A stretch of 64,000 nucleotides of DNA from Brevibacillus aydinogluensis (lineage in GTDB: Bacteria > Bacillota > Bacilli > Brevibacillales > Brevibacillaceae), in the NCBI RefSeq assembly GCF_031954365.1, contig NZ_JAUSVZ010000001.1; one strand, 5' to 3'. The translations under genes were made by a program, and so were the position numbers. Below the pieces are notes generated by a model, which saw only the letters and a list, made by a program, of their open reading frames with translations, did no database searches and had not been told where the DNA came from. Position 1 is the first letter of the stretch; each line of letters starts with the position of its first letter. Positions 23,336 to 32,132 of this stretch are shown here, piece by piece.

Positions 23336-24733
23336 ATGAAACTCATATTGCTATCAGGAGGGTCCGGAAAGCGACTGTGGCCGTTATCAAACGATGTACG
23401 GTCCAAACAGTTTTTGAAAATGCTGCGCAATCCGAACGGCGAGTTGGAATCCATGGTGCAACGGCTGTGGAGGCAGTTGGCTGCCAACGGCTTGCTCGAT
23501 TCTCTGTACGTTTCCACCAGCAAAACGCAGGCGGACATGATCGTGAACCAGTTGGGGACGGAGGTGCCGCTCATCCTTGAACCCAAGCAGCGGGACACTT
23601 TTCCTGCGATCGCACTGGCCGCCAGCTTTTTGTATTCCAGAGAGGGCGTGGACCTTCAGGAAACGGTTGCGGTCATGCCCGTCGATCCCTACGTCGGGGA
23701 AGATTTTTTCGCGCTGATCAAGCAGCTGGAGCACGTGCTCGACCAATCGGGAGCCGATCTTGCGCTGATCGGGGTTACGCCAACGTATCCGTCCAGCAAA
23801 TACGGCTACATCGTCCCTGCTGAATCAAAAGCAGACAAGATACAGCCGCAGATGTACCGCGTCCTTTCGTTTACGGAAAAACCGTCTGAGGAGCAGGCAA
23901 AGTGGCTGCTGAAGCGGCGCGCGCTCTGGAACTGCGGCGTGTTTGCGTTTCGCCTGGAAACGATGATCAAGGAATTGGAGAAAAGAGGATACCCCGTTGA
24001 GTACGACGCGCTGATTCAGCAGTACGACCGGCTGCCCGCGATCAGTTTTGACTACGAAGTGGTGGAGAAAGCGGAACGAGTCGTCGTCGTTCCCTACGAC
24101 GGAGAGTGGAAGGATCTGGGCACCTGGAACACGATCACGGAGGAAATGACCGTGAATCTCGTCGGAAAAGGGCACCTGGACAACGGATGTACCAATACCC
24201 ACGTGATCAATGAATTGGACCTGCCGATTGTCGTCATTGGAACGTCCGACGTGGTGGTGGCGGCCAGTCCTGACGGCATCCTGGTATCGGATAAAGCGAA
24301 AAGTCACCGCATCAAAGATATTGCGAAAGAGTGGAACCACCGTCCGATGTTTGAAGAACGGCGCTGGGGGTGGTATCAAGCGATCGGTTACCAGACCACG
24401 GACAGCGGGGCCGAGGTATTGACAAAGCGGCTTCACATCCATGCTGAGCGGAATTTGAGCTACCAGTATCACCGTCATCGCTCAGAAGTGTGGGTAATTG
24501 TCGCCGGCGAGGGTGAATTTGTGTTGGACGATCGTCTGCGGCATGTTCAGGCCGGGGATGTACTGGAAATTCCGGTCGGGGCCAAGCACGCGATCAAGGC
24601 CACTGCCGATCTGGATATCATCGAGGTGCAGATGGGAGACAGCCTGGTGGAAGACGACATCGTCCGCCTGTGTCTCTCGTGGGAAGAGATCATGGAGCGG
24701 GTAAACCGTGACCAGCTGGAGGGAGGAGCATGA
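23336..24733 (+). CDS. manC: Mannose-1-phosphate guanylyltransferase (type II-like, with cupin)
   Basis: 465 residues. The N-terminal nucleotidyltransferase has LLSGGSGKRLWPLS and FTEKP. The C-terminal part (about 360-465) is a cupin-like mannose-6-phosphate isomerase domain with YQYHRHRSEVW and AGDVLEIPVGAKH. It makes GDP-mannose from mannose-1-phosphate and GTP; the cupin part may interconvert fructose-6-P and mannose-6-P. ATG at 23336 with AGAGGTG. It starts a three-gene unit with an fcl-like gene and GT61, supplying GDP-mannose for deoxyhexose synthesis. Confidence 0.9.
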   Translation: MKLILLSGGSGKRLWPLSNDVRSKQFLKMLRNPNGELESMVQRLWRQLAANGLLDSLYVSTSKTQADMIVNQLGTEVPLILEPKQRDTFPAIALAASFLYSREGVDLQETVAVMPVDPYVGEDFFALIKQLEHVLDQSGADLALIGVTPTYPSSKYGYIVPAESKADKIQPQMYRVLSFTEKPSEEQAKWLLKRRALWNCGVFAFRLETMIKELEKRGYPVEYDALIQQYDRLPAISFDYEVVEKAERVVVVPYDGEWKDLGTWNTITEEMTVNLVGKGHLDNGCTNTHVINELDLPIVVIGTSDVVVAASPDGILVSDKAKSHRIKDIAKEWNHRPMFEERRWGWYQAIGYQTTDSGAEVLTKRLHIHAERNLSYQYHRHRSEVWVIVAGEGEFVLDDRLRHVQAGDVLEIPVGAKHAIKATADLDIIEVQMGDSLVEDDIVRLCLSWEEIMERVNRDQLEGGA

Positions 24734-25677
24734 AACGCTGGATTGACAAGACCATCATGGTGACCGGAGGCTCGGGCTTTCTCGGTTCCCATGTGGTGGA
24801 ACGGCTGAGGGCGGCAGGCTGCAGCCGGATCATTGTACCGCGAAGCCGCGATTACGATTTGCGCAATCAGCAAACAGCCATGTCGCTTATTGAGCAGACA
24901 AAGCCTGATTTGATCATTCACCTGGCGGCTTCGGTTGGAGGAATAGAAGCAAACCGCAAAAATCCGGGGGCTTTTTTTTACGACAACTTGTCCATGGGCA
25001 TTCATCTGATGGAAGCGGCCAGGCGCGGCGGTGTGGAAAAATTCGTGGCCTGCGGAACGATCTGTTCCTATCCCAAGCACGCTCCTGTACCGTTTCGGGA
25101 GGAAACATTGTGGGACGGCTATCCGGAAGAAACAAACGCTCCCTACGGGTTGGCCAAAAAGATGCTCCTGGTGCAAAGTCAAGCCTACCGGCAGCAATAC
25201 GGGTTCAATTCGATTTTTTTGCTTCCCGTCAACCTGTACGGGCCGCGCGACAACTTTGATCTGGAGACGTCTCATGTGATTCCGGCGTTGATCCGCAAAT
25301 GCGTGGAGGCCAAAGAGCGTAACGAGAATCACATCGTGGTCTGGGGGACAGGACAGGTCACGCGCGAATTTCTCTATGTCGAGGATGCTGCGGAAGCCAT
25401 CGTGCTGGCAGCGGAGCATTACGACGGCGATCAGCCGGTCAACATCGGCACGGGGGAGGAAATCTCCATCAAAGATTTGGCGGAGCTGATCGCCAGGGAA
25501 ACGGGTTTTACGGGCGAGATACGCTGGGATACCGGAAAGCCGGACGGGCAGCCGCGCAGATGTCTCGATGTCCGGAAGGCCAGGGAGTACTTCGGATTTC
25601 AGGCCCGGGTGTCGCTGCGCGAGGGATTGCGCAGGACGATTGCGTGGTACGTCGCGCAGCGGGCGCAAAGAGGCTAG
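24730..25677 (+). CDS. fcl: GDP-L-fucose synthase-like NAD(P)-dependent epimerase/reductase
   Basis: 315-residue extended short-chain dehydrogenase. It has TGGSGFLGSHV for NAD(P), then SVGGIEANRKNP as in GDP-fucose synthases, and the catalytic YGLAK (YxxxK). It would epimerise and reduce GDP-4-keto-6-deoxymannose to GDP-fucose. A GDP-rhamnose or other deoxy-hexose product is possible. It overlaps manC by 4 nt (ATGA). The matching gmd gene lies 11 kb away at 35946. Confidence 0.85.
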   Translation: MKRWIDKTIMVTGGSGFLGSHVVERLRAAGCSRIIVPRSRDYDLRNQQTAMSLIEQTKPDLIIHLAASVGGIEANRKNPGAFFYDNLSMGIHLMEAARRGGVEKFVACGTICSYPKHAPVPFREETLWDGYPEETNAPYGLAKKMLLVQSQAYRQQYGFNSIFLLPVNLYGPRDNFDLETSHVIPALIRKCVEAKERNENHIVVWGTGQVTREFLYVEDAAEAIVLAAEHYDGDQPVNIGTGEEISIKDLAELIARETGFTGEIRWDTGKPDGQPRRCLDVRKAREYFGFQARVSLREGLRRTIAWYVAQRAQRG

Positions 25678-25714
25678 CAGCTCTGCACGTTTACGACTGA
25701 TCGGAGGGGAACAT

Positions 25715-26839
25715 ATGGAACGATGGGATGAAGGTATCGGTCCTCCCCGTGATTTTTACAACTCCACGGAGGATTGGGCGGCCGCAGCGTATCCGGATCA
25801 GAAAAGTGCGGCGGGCATGTATCGGAAATGTCCGGTCGAACCGTTTCGCTATAATCCCGGCCGTTTCCAGCAGCCGATTGACCCTTCGATGTGGACGATG
25901 TATGGCGAACCGCTGCCCTACTACATTGCCTTCATGCCGAACGGAAGAGTGTGGGGGGAGAACGGCGCGGTAATCAGTCCGGACAACAAACTGGTATGGG
26001 ATGTCTCCCATGAGATGTACCGGCTGCCGCAGGAGCATTCCGTCTTTGAACAGGAATATCTGCCGCCCGTCACACGTCTGCCCGGGACCGCTGCGCTGTT
26101 GACATATGTGGGCAGTTCCAACTATTTTTTTTGGATGTTCGACGTATTGGCGCGGATGGAACTGTTGCGGCGAGAGGGGATCGCCGTCGACAAATACCTG
26201 ATCAATCAAAAGCGCCAGCCGTTTCAGGATGAGACGCTTGCCGCACTCGGGGTAACACCCGATCGGCTGATTGAATGCAAAAGCGATACCCACATCTGCG
26301 CATCCAATCTGGTCATTACTCCGCCGGTGGCATACTCCGGCCACGTGCAAAAATGGGTGTGCGACTTTCTGCGCGAACGGTTCGCCGGGTGGCGTGCAGC
26401 CGCGTCCGGCGGGAAAGGGGAACGCCTCTACATCAGCCGCTCAGGGGCCCGTTACCGACACGTGCGCAATGAAGAGGAAGTGGTTGCTCTACTGGAACGG
26501 CACGGATTTACCCGCATCCATTGTGAGGAGTATTCGGTCGCCGAGCAGGTGCGCCTGTTTGCGTCAGCAGAGGTGATTGTCGCACCGCATGGGGCGGGCC
26601 TTGCCAATATTGTCTTCTGCCGGCCGGGAACAAAAGTAATCGAATTCTTCTCTCCTCACTGGGTTCGCCAAACATACTGGATGATCAGCTGCCACTGCGA
26701 TCTGGATTACTATTACCTGATCGGCAGGAAGCGGAAGCTGGTCTACGATGTGTGGTCCATTCGCTACCACATCGAAGACGATATCGTCGTCGATCTGAAG
26801 AGACTGGCCGGACTGCTGAAACTGGCCGGCTGCGCATAG
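25715..26839 (+). CDS. Glycosyltransferase family 61 (DUF563)
   Basis: 374 residues. Contains the GT61 core ERLYISRSGARYRHVRNE, and the C-terminal VIVAPHGAGLANIVF followed by VIEFFSP, which is typical of the family. GT61 enzymes transfer xylose, GlcNAc or related sugars. TCGGAGGGGAACAT precedes the ATG. Third gene after manC and fcl, and ends at a hairpin shared with the convergent GT2 unit. Cytoplasmic; acceptor unknown. Confidence 0.88.
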   Translation: MERWDEGIGPPRDFYNSTEDWAAAAYPDQKSAAGMYRKCPVEPFRYNPGRFQQPIDPSMWTMYGEPLPYYIAFMPNGRVWGENGAVISPDNKLVWDVSHEMYRLPQEHSVFEQEYLPPVTRLPGTAALLTYVGSSNYFFWMFDVLARMELLRREGIAVDKYLINQKRQPFQDETLAALGVTPDRLIECKSDTHICASNLVITPPVAYSGHVQKWVCDFLRERFAGWRAAASGGKGERLYISRSGARYRHVRNEEEVVALLERHGFTRIHCEEYSVAEQVRLFASAEVIVAPHGAGLANIVFCRPGTKVIEFFSPHWVRQTYWMISCHCDLDYYYLIGRKRKLVYDVWSIRYHIEDDIVVDLKRLAGLLKLAGCA

Positions 26840-26851
26840 CAACAGGGGCGG

Positions 26852-26895
26852 AAAAGGAAAAAACGGGGTGCTTGCCATTGGGCCAAGCACCCCGT
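26852..26895. terminator. Bidirectional terminator between GT61 and GT2 (paralog B)
   Basis: 12-bp stem ACGGGGTGCTTG/CAAGCACCCCGT. On the minus strand TTTTTTCCTTTT follows, a good terminator for 26976-29787. On the plus strand the T-run is weak. Confidence 0.8.
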
Positions 26896-26975
26896 GTCTA
26901 TTATTCCTTCCAAAACGGTTTGAATGACGCGGCATGCGCGAGTCGCGCCGCTTGCCGCATGCGGCCGACTGCAGC

Positions 26976-28217
26976 TTACAGCCGGGGAACCGGGCGGCGA
27001 TGATCCCTGATCCACTGCGCGATGCCGGCGGGATTTGTCAGATATGCACGGTAAAACTGCAGCTCCTGATACGAGAGAGGAAGCACCTGATCGGCCAAAA
27101 AGCTGACGACGCGCGGCTGCGCCGGGGAGCCAAGCTTTATGTTCCACGATGCGAAAATGTCCAGTTCATGGTTCGTCCGATCCGGCGGGAGCGGAAATTC
27201 CACGGTAAATGACGTCCCGTTCACGGCGATTGTTCCCGTCATGCTGCCGTTTATGACGTAATGCAGGAAAGCTGATTGGGACGCGGACGGCCCGGCCGGT
27301 CTTGCGCCCCTGATCAGCAGCGTGTGTGCGGGAGATTGCGGATCGGATTGAATCGAGACGTGAAAATTGGGCGGGACCCACATGTCCTGGTGGCGGTTCA
27401 TCGCTGTGATTCGCGGTGCGTTGCCAAAAACCGCGTGCGCCCGAAAAAAGTTCAGCAGCGGAAACACGCCTTTGTTGTGGTGGAAGTACAGGTATTCCAT
27501 CACCCAGTCGTTTGACACGGTACCGTAGTGTTTAGCGCTCGTCCGGAACACTTCCTGAAGTCCTACCGTCGGCCACTGGGTGACCGATTTGGATGCGGAA
27601 TGATACCTGGCTTTTGCCCAGAATTCGGGCACATAGCCGATGCGGTGGCGCTTTGCGATGCGGATCCACAAATCGTAGTCCATACAGAAGCTGAGGGTTT
27701 CATCCAACCCTCCCACATCGTACAAGACCTGTTTGCGGACGAAGGCGGCAGGCTGCAGGATGTTGCACCGTTCAAACAGTTTCAGCCGATCCTGCGGCTT
27801 GACGGGAAACGGCCTGACCGGCAGGTTTCGCTCGTTGGCAACGTAGCCGTTTCCGTGTACCATCCCCCAGTGAGGGTTTGCCATCAGGGCTTGAACCGCT
27901 CGGCGGATGGCGCCGGGCATATACGTGTCGTCCGAGTTCAACCATCCGATTATCTCTCCCCGCGCGACAGACAGGCCTTTGTTGATCGCGTGGGACTGAC
28001 CGCGGTCCGGTTCGGATACGAAGGTGAATTTTTCGCTTAGCTGGTTGTATTGGGACAGGATCGCAAACGTGTTGTCCGTGGATCCGCCGTCAATCACGAT
28101 GTGTTCCACATGCGGGTAATCCTGCTTCAGCACGCTTTCGATCGTTTCTTGGATATACTTTCCGTGGTTATAGGAGGGGGTGATGACGCTCACAAGCGGA
28201 AGCGATTGGGTGTCCAT
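26976..28217 (-). CDS. Family 2 glycosyltransferase with extra C-terminal domain (paralog B)
   Basis: 413 residues, the same layout as the gene at 20871: VSVITPSYNHGKY, VIDGGSTDN, NSDDTYMPGA, MDYDLWIRIAKR, then a C-terminal 130-residue domain from MNRHQDMWVPPNF. ATG 28217 has GGAGAG, which lies within the end of the preceding FkbM-like gene, so the two are coupled. It repeats the FkbM-GT2 pairing of 20871-23091. Confidence 0.87.
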   Translation of the reverse strand: MDTQSLPLVSVITPSYNHGKYIQETIESVLKQDYPHVEHIVIDGGSTDNTFAILSQYNQLSEKFTFVSEPDRGQSHAINKGLSVARGEIIGWLNSDDTYMPGAIRRAVQALMANPHWGMVHGNGYVANERNLPVRPFPVKPQDRLKLFERCNILQPAAFVRKQVLYDVGGLDETLSFCMDYDLWIRIAKRHRIGYVPEFWAKARYHSASKSVTQWPTVGLQEVFRTSAKHYGTVSNDWVMEYLYFHHNKGVFPLLNFFRAHAVFGNAPRITAMNRHQDMWVPPNFHVSIQSDPQSPAHTLLIRGARPAGPSASQSAFLHYVINGSMTGTIAVNGTSFTVEFPLPPDRTNHELDIFASWNIKLGSPAQPRVVSFLADQVLPLSYQELQFYRAYLTNPAGIAQWIRDHRRPVPRL

Positions 28218-28230
28218 GGGCCTCACTCTC

Positions 28231-29064
28231 CTATTTGTGTGTTGGGTCCTGGCGTGCAGTCAACCAGATGTCCACATAGCCTTTGTACTGTTCGCAGTGT
28301 TCGTCATAAAACGAAAGCAGTTGGTCAACGGTAACGGGGGCGGGCATGACATTTTCCACCCGCGAGTTTACGATTTCCGCCCGGGAAAAGAGGCGAAGCA
28401 GGCGTTCTACATCCTGCCTGGAAGTGCCGTGGCGGTACAGGTGATAGGGCGAATACTCCGCAATCACGCCGGTATGCGGGCCAATCATCGGCAAACACGC
28501 TTCCAAAATGTCAAAATCGGCCCCCTGGGTGTCGGTCACGATCAAGTCAAACGAGCGAGGAGCCTTGCTGCGATAGCACGCTTTGAGAAATTCCGGGGGC
28601 TGCACGATCGGGATGCGGTAGGGGAGGTCGTGAAAAATGGTAACGTCCGGATCGTCCATTCGGGGCATGGCGCAGCGGTGGTCGGATGAATCCCAATCGC
28701 TTTTGTAAAAAGGAATAAATCCTTGTGTTTTTCCTGCTGCAAACGGAAACGCATGGACGTTGCGCACCTGATTGATCTCCAGGTTCACCGTCAACAGCGC
28801 GAAATTGATCGGGTCAGGTTCAAAACAGTAGATCAGCGCGGTTGGCTCCACCTTGGCCAGAAAAATCACCGCTGAGCCGACATGGCCGCCGGCGTAGAGA
28901 ATCCGGCCATGGGGTTTGAGATTTTTTCGCGCGTGATCCAGGGCGTCCGACCACAGCTTCTTCCCGCTCCGTAATTCGGCGCCGGAAATCAGATCTTCCA
29001 GGTTTGTCACAAGCGTCATGGTGACGTCATTCAATGATACTTCCGAATGCGTAAAAGGGTGCAT
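28231..29064 (-). CDS. FkbM-like methyltransferase homolog with altered SAM motif (paralog 2)
   Basis: 277 residues. Closely related to 22300-23091: LYAGGHVGSAVIFLAK in place of the canonical motif I, YCFEPDPINFALLTVNLE, WDSSDHRCAMP and VTDTQGADFDILEACL. The shared unusual motif argues that it is a real subfamily feature rather than an error. CGGAGGTAGACAGCC precedes the ATG. It lies 6 nt after a canonical FkbM gene and directly before GT2 paralog B. Confidence 0.8.
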   Translation of the reverse strand: MHPFTHSEVSLNDVTMTLVTNLEDLISGAELRSGKKLWSDALDHARKNLKPHGRILYAGGHVGSAVIFLAKVEPTALIYCFEPDPINFALLTVNLEINQVRNVHAFPFAAGKTQGFIPFYKSDWDSSDHRCAMPRMDDPDVTIFHDLPYRIPIVQPPEFLKACYRSKAPRSFDLIVTDTQGADFDILEACLPMIGPHTGVIAEYSPYHLYRHGTSRQDVERLLRLFSRAEIVNSRVENVMPAPVTVDQLLSFYDEHCEQYKGYVDIWLTARQDPTHK

Positions 29065-29070
29065 GGCTGT

Positions 29071-29787
29071 CTACCTCCGTACAAAGATGCCATTAACCTG
29101 AAGCACTTCCCCTGTGGTGTAGTCTGCAAAATCCCTTTCCAGATAGAGCAGATCAAAACCCAGGCGATCCACGTAGTCAATCATGGCCGGATACAGCAAT
29201 TGGTGCTGGTACAAAGGGACAAGCGACAGTTCCATTTCCAAGATGTCTACGTGGGGCAGCGTCCGTTGGGCCCCCTTGAGAACCTCCAATTCGTATCCCT
29301 GGACGTCCAGCTTGAGGTAGACGCGTTCGTGCGCGTGTATCAGTGACGGCAGCAGCGTATCCAAACGTGTGATGACGATGGTTTCCCTGCCGACGTAGCG
29401 CGAATCGGGAGCGCCGATCACGTGCCGGTCCAGCATCGGCAAAAGGGAACTGCTGTAGGAGTTGCCGGCGATGTTGATGATGGCCTGGCCTTCTGTACTG
29501 CCGAGCGCCACCTGCTTGCAGTCCCAGTGGGGATCGCTGGAGGCCAATTGCCGCAATTGGGCAAATTCCTTGGACAATGGTTCAAAGGAGACGATTCTGC
29601 CGCGATACCCTTGCTGTCTCAATTTGCTGGCGAATTGTCCGGTATTGGCACCGACATCCAGCACAAGGGCAATTCGTTTATGAGCAATCAAGTGTGATCT
29701 GTTGGGAAACTGGCGGAAGACCCAGTCAAAATTGCGCGTATCCAAGGCAGTGCGGACGGCGTGTTTCAGGAATTGACGATTGTCCAT
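29071..29787 (-). CDS. FkbM family SAM-dependent methyltransferase
   Basis: 238 residues with the canonical motif I, VLDVGANTGQFASKL, then VSFEPLSKEF and the FkbM motif YLKLDVQGYELEVLKGA. FkbM enzymes methylate hydroxyl groups, often of sugars. ATG 29787 follows GGGGAGAACCTGTA. First gene of a three-gene minus-strand unit with an FkbM-like and GT2 gene. Likely O-methylates a sugar of the glycan. Confidence 0.88.
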   Translation of the reverse strand: MDNRQFLKHAVRTALDTRNFDWVFRQFPNRSHLIAHKRIALVLDVGANTGQFASKLRQQGYRGRIVSFEPLSKEFAQLRQLASSDPHWDCKQVALGSTEGQAIINIAGNSYSSSLLPMLDRHVIGAPDSRYVGRETIVITRLDTLLPSLIHAHERVYLKLDVQGYELEVLKGAQRTLPHVDILEMELSLVPLYQHQLLYPAMIDYVDRLGFDLLYLERDFADYTTGEVLQVNGIFVRR

Positions 29788-29841
29788 TACAGGTTCTCCC
29801 CTCATCGTAAATGGCTGGCATCCGGATTTTGCCTTATAGAG

Positions 29842-29850
29842 TAGGATATG
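29842..29850 (-). promoter_or_regulatory. Sigma-K-like -10 box CATATCCTA (minus)
   Basis: CATANNNTA match 55 nt before the FkbM start at 29787, with AC 17 nt upstream. It faces the box at 30008 on the other strand. Confidence 0.45.
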
Positions 29851-30007
29851 ATCGCTTCACCCGAATGGTTTGGACAGCAGTGTCTTCGTGTTTCAGTTTT
29901 TTTTCAAAACGCTGTGCGTTCTCCCGCGGTCGGTCAGCTGCAGATGAAGGCCGCCTCACGTCCTGCTTTCCGGAAACATCGCCCGGTCTCGCCGCGGATT
30001 CGCTTTG

Positions 30008-30016
30008 CATAAGTTA
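30008..30016 (+). promoter_or_regulatory. Sigma-K-like -10 box CATAAGTTA
   Basis: CATANNNTA match 48 nt before the GT2 start at 30064; no AC at the ideal distance. Confidence 0.4.
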
Positions 30017-30063
30017 TCGTATCGTGCCGGGAAACATAACTTCTTACAACGAAGGAGGGATAT

Positions 30064-31329
30064 GTGGTGGCTGTGGAAGATCTACCCTTGGTGAGCATCA
30101 TTACGCCGTCGTTCAATCAGGGGCATTTTATCCGCCAAACGATTGAGAGTGTGCTGCAGCAGGATTATCCCAATCTGGAGCACATCGTGATTGACGGCGG
30201 ATCGACAGATGAAACGCTGGCGATATTGGAGCATTTCAGCCAGGTTGACACGCGCTTTCGTTTCGTGTCCGAGCCTGACCGGGGTCAGTCCCACGCGATC
30301 AACAAGGGACTGGCGTTGGCCAGGGGAGCGATCATCGGCTGGCTGAATTCGGACGATACGTACGAGGCGGGGGCGGTCATGAAAGCCGTGAAGGCGCTAT
30401 TAGCGCATCCCGAATGGGGGATGGTTCACGGCAAAGCCTATGTCATCAACGAATACAATCAAAAAGTTACCGTCTTTCCGTTTCCCCCAAAACTGCCGGT
30501 CGACGCCCGCGAACTGTTTGAATGCTGTCACATCTGCCAGCCGTCTGCTTTCATCCGGAAAGAGGTGATAGAAGAGGTAGGCGGAGTGGATGAGAAGCTG
30601 AATTTCTGCATGGATTACGACCTGTGGATTCGGATTGCCAAAACGCATCGCATCGGCACCATTGATGACTTTTTGGCCAACGCCAGATATCACGGCTCCA
30701 GCAAATCGGGCACGCAGTGGGAATCCATCGGAATACCGGAGGTGCTAAAAACCAGTCTGAAACACTTTGGGGCCATTTCCAACACGTGGCTTGCCGACCA
30801 TTACGTCCCCCATTACCGAAAATACGGAATCTACCGGATCCTGCGCGATGTGAAAGCATACCAGATGTTCGGCAATACTCCGAAGCTGGTGGACATGAAC
30901 CGATACCCGGACCGGATGGTGCCGATTCAGCTCGTCCTGTCCATCGAGGTCGATCCCGAGCATCCGCTCGACACGCTCTTGATCAAGGGACAAATTCCCC
31001 ATCATTTTCCCGCCCAGCCGCAGAACATTCAGCAGTTGACCGTGATGCTCAACGGTCAGCATGCCGGCAGCATTCGCATACCCGCAAACCTGTTTGAGCT
31101 GGAGATTCCGCTTCATTCCGATCAAGCGGAGAACCGGGTAGAAATCTATTCTTCGTGGCATATCATTCTTCCTGACAGTCAGGCAAACAGGCGAGTGTGT
31201 AGTTTTATGGCCTACGAAATTATGCCCCTGTCCCGGGAAGAAGCGGCGTTTTACCGTGTGTTTACAAAAGAGCAGCACAGGCTGAGAGAGTGGATTCGCG
31301 AAAACAGGCAGCCTGTTCCCCGACTCTGA
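30064..31329 (+). CDS. Family 2 glycosyltransferase with extra C-terminal domain (paralog C)
   Basis: 421 residues, third member of the paralog set: VSIITPSFNQGHF, VIDGGSTDETL, NSDDTYEAGAV, MDYDLWIRIAKTHRIG, then the C-terminal domain from MNRYPDRMVPIQL. GAAGGAGG precedes the GTG at 30064; a second GTG at 30067 is equally in frame. It is followed by two SAM-dependent proteins rather than preceded by an FkbM-like gene, so the cassette differs from the other two copies. Confidence 0.87.
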   Translation: MVAVEDLPLVSIITPSFNQGHFIRQTIESVLQQDYPNLEHIVIDGGSTDETLAILEHFSQVDTRFRFVSEPDRGQSHAINKGLALARGAIIGWLNSDDTYEAGAVMKAVKALLAHPEWGMVHGKAYVINEYNQKVTVFPFPPKLPVDARELFECCHICQPSAFIRKEVIEEVGGVDEKLNFCMDYDLWIRIAKTHRIGTIDDFLANARYHGSSKSGTQWESIGIPEVLKTSLKHFGAISNTWLADHYVPHYRKYGIYRILRDVKAYQMFGNTPKLVDMNRYPDRMVPIQLVLSIEVDPEHPLDTLLIKGQIPHHFPAQPQNIQQLTVMLNGQHAGSIRIPANLFELEIPLHSDQAENRVEIYSSWHIILPDSQANRRVCSFMAYEIMPLSREEAAFYRVFTKEQHRLREWIRENRQPVPRL

Positions 31330-31389
31330 TCCCGCTCACCTATTTTTCACGCCCGTCCGCCAACGAACACGCCGCATTGAACATGCATG

Positions 31390-31398
31390 CATATCATA
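31390..31398 (+). promoter_or_regulatory. Sigma-K-like -10 box CATATCATA
   Basis: CATANNNTA match 58 nt before the methyltransferase start at 31456. Confidence 0.3.
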
Positions 31399-31455
31399 GC
31401 AGCATCGGAAAACAAGGCAGCACGTGCCAAAACTTGCGTGAGGGGGTGGCGGGCA

Positions 31456-32100
31456 ATGAGCGGACACTTCATGCAATCGCCCACACTGCTTGCCCGGTTT
31501 CTGGAAATACAGGCAAAAGTGGCGCCCATCCAGGGATGGGTGTGCGATCAAGCGGGCATGGTGCTATACCAGCTCGTGCGGTTTTATGCGCCTACCGGCA
31601 CGGTCGTGGAATTGGGATCGTGGAAAGGACGGTCTACCGTTTGGCTGGCCCATGCTGTCAAAGACCGGGGCGCAGGCCGCGTATTTGCGGTTGACACCTG
31701 GGAGGGCACGAAAAACGGGGGACCTGATGAACAGACATGCAAGACGTTATTGAAAGGGTATAAGGAAAACCAGCTGTTCGAAGAGTTTTTGCAAAATCTC
31801 ACCAACGCCGGCGTGGCCGATTGTGTGCAGCCGCTGCGAGGAGATACGGGGGCTACTTCCTGGCATTTTCCCAGGAATAATCCGATCGGTCTGTTGTTTA
31901 TCGATGCTGACCACAATTACGAGGCGGTGAAGCGCGACTTTTGGTCGTGGAGTCCGATGGTGCCGGCCGGAGGCTATGTCGTGTTTGACGACGTTCCGTC
32001 CTGGCCGGGACCCACCCGCCTCGCTTCGGAACTGCCTGCCTCGTACAGGCGGATCTACATGGGATGGAACATTTGCGTCTTTCAGAAGATGCAAGGCTGA
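31456..32100 (+). CDS. Class I SAM-dependent methyltransferase (Methyltransf_24 type)
   Basis: 214 residues: VVELGSWKGRSTVWL forms the SAM-binding motif I, FAVDTWEGT motif II, and LLFIDADHNYEAVKRDF the metal/acceptor motif of the TylF/Methyltransf_24 group. GAGGGGGTGGCG precedes the ATG. Cytoplasmic. Likely methylates a glycan sugar; the acceptor is unknown. The next gene is 32 nt away and related in outline. Confidence 0.82.
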   Translation: MSGHFMQSPTLLARFLEIQAKVAPIQGWVCDQAGMVLYQLVRFYAPTGTVVELGSWKGRSTVWLAHAVKDRGAGRVFAVDTWEGTKNGGPDEQTCKTLLKGYKENQLFEEFLQNLTNAGVADCVQPLRGDTGATSWHFPRNNPIGLLFIDADHNYEAVKRDFWSWSPMVPAGGYVVFDDVPSWPGPTRLASELPASYRRIYMGWNICVFQKMQG

Positions 32101-32132
32101 GCTGTTACTGGAGAAGGGAGGGAATCGTCCGC

